Part shown: positions 1-5,871 of the stretch, piece by piece
Numbering within the stretch: position 1 is the first letter of the stretch
How the letters are laid out: every line of letters begins with the position of its first letter
NCBI GenBank assembly: GCA_964547525.1
Contig: CAZJOD010000154.1
Span: 1 to 8,519 of the forward strand
DNA length: 8,519 nt
From: CAZJOD01 sp964547525
GTDB lineage: Bacteria > Bacillota > Clostridia > JAAYHZ01
Direction: 5' to 3'
Notes under the pieces: model-generated
Told to the model about the DNA's origin: nothing
What the model saw: only the letters and a program-made list of their open reading frames with translations
The model's database searches: none
Program-made: the position numbers and the translations under genes

Positions 1-758
1 ACCGGCTTGCAGATCAAATGGAAAAAGAAAAAGCTTTGAAAGACGCTATTAAATCCGCAATGTTTTATCCTAAAATGGTGTTCGGATTTGCGTTGATAAT
101 CGTAGTGGCGATGATGACCTTTCTAGTGCCCATGTTTAAAGGTTTTATCCCGGCCGGTACTGATGTTCCGGGTATAACGGCTTTTATATTCAGAGTATCC
201 GAGGTATGGATTAAAAGATGGTATGTTGTGTTAATTCTAATCGGTACGGTAATTGCATCCTTTAAATTTATAAAAGATAAGGAACAGGTGAAACGCATTA
301 AAGAAAAGTTAAAATATAAGATACCGGGATTTGGTCCTTTGGCTGAAAAAGCGGTTGTGGCTCGATTTTGTCGTACATTATCCACATTGATGGCCGGAGG
401 TATTCCGGTAATACAGTCTTTGAAAAGTGCAGGACCAACATCAGGTAGTTTTATTTTGGAGGATGCTATTAATAAAGCGGCAAAGCGTATTGAAGAAGGA
501 GGTAGTATAGCAAAAGAATTTGGTGATACGGGTGTATTTCCTCCTATGGTGGTTCACATGACACAAGTAGGTGAAGAATCCGGTCAACTACCTGAATTAT
601 TGGATAGAATAGCAGAATTTTATGAAAACGAGGTTGCAACACTGACAAAAGGTTTGACTGCAGTTATTGAGCCGTTAATGTTAATAGGAGTAGGGCTGAT
701 TGTCGGGGGTATGTTATTGTCTTTATATTTACCAATATTTACAGTTGTTACTGCATAA
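1..758 (+). CDS. pilC: PilC, type IV pilus inner-membrane platform protein (3' part; 5' end outside window)
   Basis: The reading frame is open from the left edge (first complete codon at 3, reading RLADQM) to TAA at 756-758, so the gene begins upstream; the ATG at 18 is an internal Met. PilC is the polytopic membrane platform on which the PilB ATPase acts to insert pilins. About 251 residues are seen of a protein usually near 400. Counting from position 3, the end of the first T2SSF domain is followed by a membrane segment (~26-45), a second hydrophobic stretch (~72-87), the second T2SSF domain starting near the ARFCRTLSTLMAGG motif (~119), the family motif VGEESGQLPELL (~189-200), and a last membrane segment (~224-246). 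That is the normal order for the C-terminal half of PilC/GspF. The pilM gene follows after 35 bases with no visible terminator. Nothing looks broken; the truncation is only the window edge. Confidence 0.95.
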   Translation, partial: RLADQMEKEKALKDAIKSAMFYPKMVFGFALIIVVAMMTFLVPMFKGFIPAGTDVPGITAFIFRVSEVWIKRWYVVLILIGTVIASFKFIKDKEQVKRIKEKLKYKIPGFGPLAEKAVVARFCRTLSTLMAGGIPVIQSLKSAGPTSGSFILEDAINKAAKRIEEGGSIAKEFGDTGVFPPMVVHMTQVGEESGQLPELLDRIAEFYENEVATLTKGLTAVIEPLMLIGVGLIVGGMLLSLYLPIFTVVTA

Positions 759-793
759 TGGTAAGCCATATGATCAAACCCGGAGGAATGTAA

Positions 794-1765
794 ATGATAT
801 TAAATAAAAGTATAGCCGGATTGGAAATAAGTCCTGCGTTTATCAGAGCGGTTGAATTACAAAAAGGTAAAAATAAGCCCCGGTTCAAAGTAGCCGGTTC
901 TATACCTTTGCCTCAAGGAGCGATTAAGGACGGTTCCATAGAACAACCTGACGTGGTGTCCGGTGCGATAAAACGCTTATGGACCGATTCGGGAATAAAG
1001 ACCAAAGATGTGTTATTAGGAGTAAACAATCAATATGTTATAGTCAGAATTGCCAATATGCCAAAGTCCAAAAAAGATCAATGGGATAAAACCATTCGAT
1101 ATCAGGCTCAAGAATATTTACCGGTGGCTTTAACTTCGGTTGAGTTGGATTATATGGTTATTGAAGAAGAAGTATCCGATAATACAAATCAAATGAAAGT
1201 AATGCTGGTTGCCGCAGGAAAAAATATGATAAAGGAACACATGAATGTAATAGAAAGTGCAGGACTAAGGATAAACGATATTGATGTTTCAGCGCTGGCA
1301 CTAACTAAAATGTTAAGTTCCGTACAAAAAACAGGTACGGGGATCGTTATGAATCTGTGCAGGGACATTTCGGTATTATTGATATTATCACATGGAATAC
1401 CGATTTTGGTAAGAAATTTAAATGTTAATTTATCTCAATACAGTAATGTTGATGTTAACGATTTTCCTGAAAACAGAATGGAGGAGCTCACCGAGTTGGT
1501 ATCAAAAGACATAATATCCTCTTTAAATTATTATCATAATAATTACCCTAATTCAAATGTAGGTAGTATTTATTTATCCGGTATGTTAAGTGATAATAAA
1601 AATTTTATAACGCATATGAATGACAGATTAGAAATACCGACCGAATCTATTAATCCTTTCTCGGTATTGAATGCGGATCAGGAAAGAATAGATAAATTAA
1701 AGACTCCGGGTGAATATGTTATAACAACGGGATTAGCCATAAGAGGATTGGAGGGCTTAAGATGA
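794..1765 (+). CDS. pilM: PilM, actin-like cytoplasmic type IV pilus assembly protein
   Basis: The protein has 323 residues, slightly short for PilM (about 350). PilM is a cytoplasmic actin/FtsA-fold protein that holds the N-terminal tail of PilN and links the platform to the motor. The start ATG is well placed, with GGAGG at 782-786 and 7 bases of spacing. The N-terminus AGLEISPAFIRAVEL (8-22) aligns with the usual GLDIGSSSIKAVEL phosphate-1 loop, and PLPQGAIKDG (38-47) is typical of the family. A second nucleotide-loop region lies at about 184-208 (MNLCRD then GIPILVRNL). The LSGMLSDN segment (261-268) and the GLAIRG end (313-318) match the late actin-fold motifs. Both phosphate loops depart from consensus (Asp to Glu, Gly to Ser, and no Asp-x-Gly at 186-189), so ATP binding may be weak. 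The stop overlaps the pilN start (ATGA, 1762-1765), which suggests translational coupling. The identity is secure from sequence plus context. Confidence 0.93.
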   Translation: MILNKSIAGLEISPAFIRAVELQKGKNKPRFKVAGSIPLPQGAIKDGSIEQPDVVSGAIKRLWTDSGIKTKDVLLGVNNQYVIVRIANMPKSKKDQWDKTIRYQAQEYLPVALTSVELDYMVIEEEVSDNTNQMKVMLVAAGKNMIKEHMNVIESAGLRINDIDVSALALTKMLSSVQKTGTGIVMNLCRDISVLLILSHGIPILVRNLNVNLSQYSNVDVNDFPENRMEELTELVSKDIISSLNYYHNNYPNSNVGSIYLSGMLSDNKNFITHMNDRLEIPTESINPFSVLNADQERIDKLKTPGEYVITTGLAIRGLEGLR

Positions 1766-2328
1766 GAAATATTAGTCTTTTACCTGAAGAGATACGAAAG
1801 CATATTTTAATTTCTAAGAGAATATCAATTGTAGCGACATTCTCGATTATAACGGCTGTCATATTTTTATTCGGATACGGAGCGACCGGATTACTAACAT
1901 TAACCCCCCTTATTGAATTAAAATCTTTAGAAGAGCAGAATAAAACGGTAAATTCGCAAATAAAAGATTTGAAACCCTATGAAGATCAATTAAATGCATT
2001 AAAGGTTAATGTGAATGATTATAAAACGGCATTAGGTAATATACCACCTGTTAATATTATCATATATAAAATTTGTGATAGCATGCCAAACGATATAAAG
2101 CTGTTAAAATTAGATGTTGATTGTTCTGTGACCGACTCGTATAAAGTTATAATTGAGGGAATCGGATCGGACATATCAACTGCGACCGAATGGATTGACC
2201 GATTAAGTGAACCGGAGTACATATCCAAAGTCTACTGTAAGTCTATGGAGGAATATGTAACCTTTGATACAATAAAAACTGTCAGATTTTTATTGGAGAT
2301 ACCTTTGAAGGGAGTTGACAAAACATGA
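1762..2328 (+). CDS. pilN: PilN, type IV pilus assembly protein (PilM-binding, single-pass membrane)
   Basis: The protein has 188 residues. It starts MRNISLLPEEIRK, the conserved N-terminal tail (consensus INLLP) that in PilN inserts into a groove of PilM. A membrane segment follows at about 19-45, then a polar coiled-coil stretch (~52-95, rich in Lys, Glu, Gln and Asn with Leu at heptad-like spacing), then an extracytoplasmic alpha/beta domain (~96-188) of the ferredoxin-like type found in PilN and GspL. The length fits the family. GGAGGG at 1750-1755 lies 6 bases before the ATG. Both ends overlap neighbours by four bases (ATGA at 1762-1765 and 2325-2328), so PilM, PilN and PilO are probably made in matched amounts. 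PilN pairs with PilO outside the membrane. No oddities seen. Confidence 0.92.
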   Translation: MRNISLLPEEIRKHILISKRISIVATFSIITAVIFLFGYGATGLLTLTPLIELKSLEEQNKTVNSQIKDLKPYEDQLNALKVNVNDYKTALGNIPPVNIIIYKICDSMPNDIKLLKLDVDCSVTDSYKVIIEGIGSDISTATEWIDRLSEPEYISKVYCKSMEEYVTFDTIKTVRFLLEIPLKGVDKT

Positions 2329-2888
2329 AAACAAAAAAATCCGGTAAAAAAGGCTCATATTTTTTTGATATCGGTATAATTGTGGTTTCGGTTGTTGTCA
2401 TTGTTTTTAGTTCGATTATGATATTTAAACAAATAGGGCGGTATACAACAGTTGAATCTCAAATAAGCGTACAAGAGATGACTTTATTAAAGAATTCATC
2501 TTATCTGCAAACACTGCAGCAGTTATCCGATAAAAAATATGATTTGCAAGAAGCCTACCGAAAGAGTGAACAATACATCCCGAAAGGTGAACGTGAAACT
2601 GAAATAATAACTTCTTTAACTACTTATATAGAGGAAACCGGTGGAACTGTCTCGCAATTCAGATTTGATAACTATAAAAAATTAAGCGGATTCAGTAAGA
2701 CAACATATTCTATACCTTTTTCTTTACGTTTTACCGGCAGTTATAAATGTCTTATTGATGTTTTGGATTTAATGAGTACTTCGGACAGATTAACAGTAGT
2801 AAAAAGAGTAAATATAGTAAGGATAGAAAATTTATCATCTACGGATGATATAACAATAGAAATAAAGGGTGAATGTTTTTTTTACTAA
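2325..2888 (+). CDS. pilO: PilO-like type IV pilus assembly protein
   Basis: The protein has 187 residues, the expected size for PilO, which is the partner of PilN in the inner-membrane alignment complex. A basic N-terminus (MKTKKSGKKG) is followed by one membrane segment (~13-35), a coiled-coil region (~40-82) and a C-terminal alpha/beta domain (~88-187) of the kind found in PilO/GspM. Sequence conservation in this family is low, so the call rests on topology, length and its place directly after pilN. The start ATG overlaps the pilN stop, with AAGGGAG at 2308-2314 as ribosome binding site. The coding end contains a run of eight T (2876-2883), giving Cys-Phe-Phe-Tyr before the stop. In diderm bacteria pilP and pilQ usually come next; here neither does. 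Confidence 0.88.
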   Translation: MKTKKSGKKGSYFFDIGIIVVSVVVIVFSSIMIFKQIGRYTTVESQISVQEMTLLKNSSYLQTLQQLSDKKYDLQEAYRKSEQYIPKGERETEIITSLTTYIEETGGTVSQFRFDNYKKLSGFSKTTYSIPFSLRFTGSYKCLIDVLDLMSTSDRLTVVKRVNIVRIENLSSTDDITIEIKGECFFY

Positions 2889-2978
2889 ATAAAACAAAAA
2901 AAACAGATTACCATATAGCTCAGGTCATAAATTTATTAAGTATGACTAAAAATATTAAAACAAAGTTGGTGTAAATTT
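2889..2978 (+). promoter_or_regulatory. pilO-pilB intergenic leader with a 6-bp inverted repeat and weak ribosome binding site
   Basis: This is the longest gap between genes in the window (90 bases) and is very AT-rich. It contains a perfect inverted repeat, GTCATA (2924-2929) and TATGAC (2941-2946), separated by 11 bases. In RNA this would be a weak AU-rich hairpin; in DNA it could be an operator half-site pair. The only Shine-Dalgarno-like bases before the TTG start of pilB are GGTG at 2968-2971, 7 bases upstream, much poorer than the GGAGG-type sites of most of the other genes here. I see no convincing promoter or terminator. The regulatory reading is inference and could be chance. Confidence 0.3.
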
Positions 2979-4691
2979 TTGAGTGCCAGTATTTTTAAAA
3001 ATTACCTGGGAGAGCAACTGATACAAAAGAATAAAATTACAAGAGAACAACTTGAACAAGCTCTATTAAAACAGATGCAGCTTCAAAAAGCCGGTAATAT
3101 GACAAAAATCGGTACCGTTTTGGTTGACATGGGGTTTTGCGGCGAAAATGACGTAGCAGAAGCCTTAGCCAAAAGAGAAGGTACAAGATTTATGTCGTTG
3201 AAAGAGCACCCCCTTAATGTAGCTGCTGCAAATCTTGTTACTCCGGAGATAGCAAGAAGGTATAATGCCATACCCATTGATTTTTCTGAGGATAATAGAA
3301 AGTTGCTACTTGCGATGATGCACCCTAACGATATTATTGCCATCGATGATTTTAAAATAATGACAGGATATGAAATTGAACCTGTGGTTGTACCTGAAAA
3401 AGAATTGATAGCTACCATAGAACAATTCGACAATATGAGTACAACGATGGAATCAATTGATTTAGGTGAAATGGAGAAGCTTGAAGATGAAAAAACATCC
3501 GATAAGCCGGAACAAGACACACAAGAACGTCCTGCGGTACAATTGGCTAATCAAATAATAAATTATGCGATAAAAGCCGGTGCCTCCGACATACATATAG
3601 AACCTATGGAGAAGAAGTTGAAAGTTCGTTTTAGAATTGACGGTGTTTTACATGAAGTGATGCAACAACCTAATGTTATAAAAAACGCTTTAATATCCAG
3701 GATCAAGGTTATGTCCAACGTGGACATAGCTGAAAGAAGAATACCTCAAGACGGAAGAATCTCTAAAAATTTTGACGGAAAAACCGTAGATATCCGTGTT
3801 GCCACTTTACCAACTCCATATGGTGAAAAAATAACAATGAGGTTGATGGAAAGAAGTGCTAAAATAATAACACTACAAGAGCTAGGATTTCCTAAAAAGC
3901 AATTTGAGGGATATATGAAAGCTGTAAAATACCCCTACGGATTTATATTGATAACAGGTCCTACGGGCAGTGGGAAAAGTACTACTTTATATGCGACTTT
4001 GCAACAATTAAATACTGTGGATAAAAATATTATAACTCTGGAAGACCCTATTGAAAGAAGGCTGGACGGGTTAAATCAAATTCAGATAAACGATAGGGCA
4101 GGACTTACTTTTGCCAGGGGATTAAGGTCCATATTAAGAAGCGATCCCGATATAGTGATGATAGGTGAGATCAGAGATCACGAAACGGCGAAAATTGCGG
4201 TTGAATCCGCTTTAACAGGGCATTTGGTCTTATCGACGCTACATACAAACGACTCTTCTTCGGCCGTAACCAGATTAAGTGAAATGGGTGTGGAAACATA
4301 CCTAACGGCATCTGCATTGGCAGGTGTAATCGCACAGCGCTTGGCAAGAAAACTATGCAGAGAATGTAAAGAAAAATTTGATATAAGTAAAGATGATTTA
4401 TTAAAACAGCTTCCGGATTTTCCTTTGGATTATGGACAAGACATGATAACACTTTATAAACCTAAAGGCTGTATTCATTGTAATAACACAGGATATAAAG
4501 GGCGTGTCGGGATATATGAATATCTACATGTATCCGATACACTGAGGCGATTAATTCTAAGTGATGCCAATTCAAGCCAAATTGCAGATGCTGCAATTAA
4601 TGAAGGGATGGTTACTTTGAGGGCGGACGGACTGGATAAAATAAAAGGCGGAATCACATCGGTGGAGGAATTTTTCAGGGTTATCGTATAA
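2979..4691 (+). CDS. pilB: PilB, type IV pilus extension ATPase with N-terminal MshEN-type domain
   Basis: This 570-residue GspE/PilB-family hexameric ATPase powers pilin insertion through PilC. An MshEN-like N-terminal domain (~1-150) has two LG-x-x-L repeats (from 10 and 44). An acidic linker (~152-190) leads to the N2 domain and the motor core. Visible motifs are Walker A GPTGSGKST (327-335), Asp box ITLEDPIE (352-359), Walker B region DIVMIGEIRD with catalytic Glu397 (391-400), His box around GHLVLSTLHTND (414-425), and a zinc tetracysteine (C460, C463, C498, C501). The tetracysteine favours PilB over the retraction ATPase PilT. The start is TTG at 2979: an in-frame TGA lies at 2943-2945, no ATG lies between, and the first internal Met would delete the conserved first LG repeat. 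The ribosome binding site is weak. The position after pilO instead of before pilC is an alternative gene order; a second ATPase upstream of the window cannot be excluded. Confidence 0.96.
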   Translation: MSASIFKNYLGEQLIQKNKITREQLEQALLKQMQLQKAGNMTKIGTVLVDMGFCGENDVAEALAKREGTRFMSLKEHPLNVAAANLVTPEIARRYNAIPIDFSEDNRKLLLAMMHPNDIIAIDDFKIMTGYEIEPVVVPEKELIATIEQFDNMSTTMESIDLGEMEKLEDEKTSDKPEQDTQERPAVQLANQIINYAIKAGASDIHIEPMEKKLKVRFRIDGVLHEVMQQPNVIKNALISRIKVMSNVDIAERRIPQDGRISKNFDGKTVDIRVATLPTPYGEKITMRLMERSAKIITLQELGFPKKQFEGYMKAVKYPYGFILITGPTGSGKSTTLYATLQQLNTVDKNIITLEDPIERRLDGLNQIQINDRAGLTFARGLRSILRSDPDIVMIGEIRDHETAKIAVESALTGHLVLSTLHTNDSSSAVTRLSEMGVETYLTASALAGVIAQRLARKLCRECKEKFDISKDDLLKQLPDFPLDYGQDMITLYKPKGCIHCNNTGYKGRVGIYEYLHVSDTLRRLILSDANSSQIADAAINEGMVTLRADGLDKIKGGITSVEEFFRVIV

Positions 4692-4710
4692 GTGTGGAAA
4701 AGGAGGGCAT

Positions 4711-5859
4711 ATGAGAGATATAAACTTTGTAAAGCTTAATAAAAAAGGTTGGGCTATGCCCGTAGTACTCATGCTTGTTGTGATACTTCCCTTATTGGCT
4801 CTTGTTATCTATAACTATACACACATAGAATTAAAGCAAGTTGAATTATATAAAAATTTAGAAAAAGCCGAATATATTGCAAAATCTACGCTAGACGCCG
4901 TTATAAACAGTTGGAAACAAAGTAATTTTGATTCTAAACCTTCCGGTGAACTCGAACGTATTTATTATATGACTACCGGAGATTTTATATTGGAAAGTGC
5001 TTGGAATAATATGTCCGAATCGTTTAAATCGGAATATACCGTAGGCTTTGCGGATATATCGGTAAACCGGATAAATGATATTAACGACCCGGCTTACGGG
5101 TGCACAAGATTTACAGTTACGGCAAGTGTAGCCGATATGATAAAAAATTTATCAATTGTGTCTTCGCCGTATCTACCGGGGCACGAAACCGTTATTCCTT
5201 TGTATGATTACGAAACAGGTCATTTTAACTATAACTCGGCACCTTATTCCGAAACCCAAAATGTGACAAGGACTTTTGGCGGAAATTCTAAAAATAAAGT
5301 TATAACGGTTCGTTTCTTTGATCCCCATGGCATATTGGAGATGAAAACCGACAATAACGAGTTTTACCTTTCTCCGAACGAGTTTGTCGGTATAGGATCA
5401 AATATGATTACTTTTCATAAAGCTATAAATTTAAATCGATTCAATGCAGAAATGGGACTTATCTTATCATCAGAGATTATTATATTTAGACAACACATAC
5501 ATCTAAGAGTGGGAACATCTTCATACGGTACCATATTGATACAAGTCCCCGATGATATGGGCATATCGGTATCCGGGAAATCAGGGCTTTATGCTAAAGT
5601 GTATTTTGTAGGTGGTGTAACACTACATGATTATGACTTGTTTGGTGTATCTCCAAAGAAAAGTTATATAGCTCCGGGTGAAGCTTATTATGTCAGGAAA
5701 AAAAGTGCCGGAGAAGAAGGATTTGATTTGGCGGAATGGATGATTGATCAGGGAACGGATAATAACGATTTTTTTAGAATAACTACAACATATAACAATG
5801 GTGACGACATTTTACTTCCTGTAGTAAATGATCATTTGACGTTTATACTGGAAAAATAG
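4711..5859 (+). CDS. PilX/GspK-like minor pilin (PilX_N-type N-terminus, unrecognised C-terminal part)
   Basis: The protein has 382 residues. The N-terminus has a basic leader ending LNKKG, then a hydrophobic segment (~14-36, WAMPVVLMLVVILPLLALV), then an amphipathic helix (~38-70) with regularly spaced Glu and Lys. This is the type IV prepilin layout, but if cleavage follows Gly13 the mature protein starts W-A-M-P-V and lacks the usual Glu5. That trait is shared by GspK and PilX tip pilins. Residues ~70-180 are mixed. Residues ~195-382 look mostly beta (alternating hydrophobic stretches such as ITVRFF, SEIIIF and GTILIQV), and I do not recognise a domain there. AGGAGG at 4701-4706 lies only 4 bases from the ATG. 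It sits 19 bases after pilB and 12 before the next prepilin gene. The likely role is the first of three tip pilins; this is inferred from the N-terminus and position. Confidence 0.75.
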   Translation: MRDINFVKLNKKGWAMPVVLMLVVILPLLALVIYNYTHIELKQVELYKNLEKAEYIAKSTLDAVINSWKQSNFDSKPSGELERIYYMTTGDFILESAWNNMSESFKSEYTVGFADISVNRINDINDPAYGCTRFTVTASVADMIKNLSIVSSPYLPGHETVIPLYDYETGHFNYNSAPYSETQNVTRTFGGNSKNKVITVRFFDPHGILEMKTDNNEFYLSPNEFVGIGSNMITFHKAINLNRFNAEMGLILSSEIIIFRQHIHLRVGTSSYGTILIQVPDDMGISVSGKSGLYAKVYFVGGVTLHDYDLFGVSPKKSYIAPGEAYYVRKKSAGEEGFDLAEWMIDQGTDNNDFFRITTTYNNGDDILLPVVNDHLTFILEK

Positions 5860-5871
5860 AAAGGTATCTTT

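Noticed and set aside
2876..2903. Run of eight T followed closely by eight A, considered as a frameshift site or terminator at the end of pilO
   Set aside because: PilO is already full length, both alternative frames stop within a few codons, and no GC stem precedes the T run.
2911..2935. TAGCTCAGG-like string resembling a tRNA D-arm
   Set aside because: There is no acceptor stem, anticodon arm or GGTTCRA T-arm nearby, so it is a chance match.
2942..2974. Tiny open frame MTKNIKTKLV before pilB, possible leader peptide
   Set aside because: It has ten codons, no ribosome binding site, and does not reach or overlap the pilB start. Not supportable without conservation data.
3083..3520. Long minus-strand open frame opposite pilB
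   Set aside because: It is antisense to a clear PilB coding region, has no recognisable motifs, and fits a shadow of the codon pattern.
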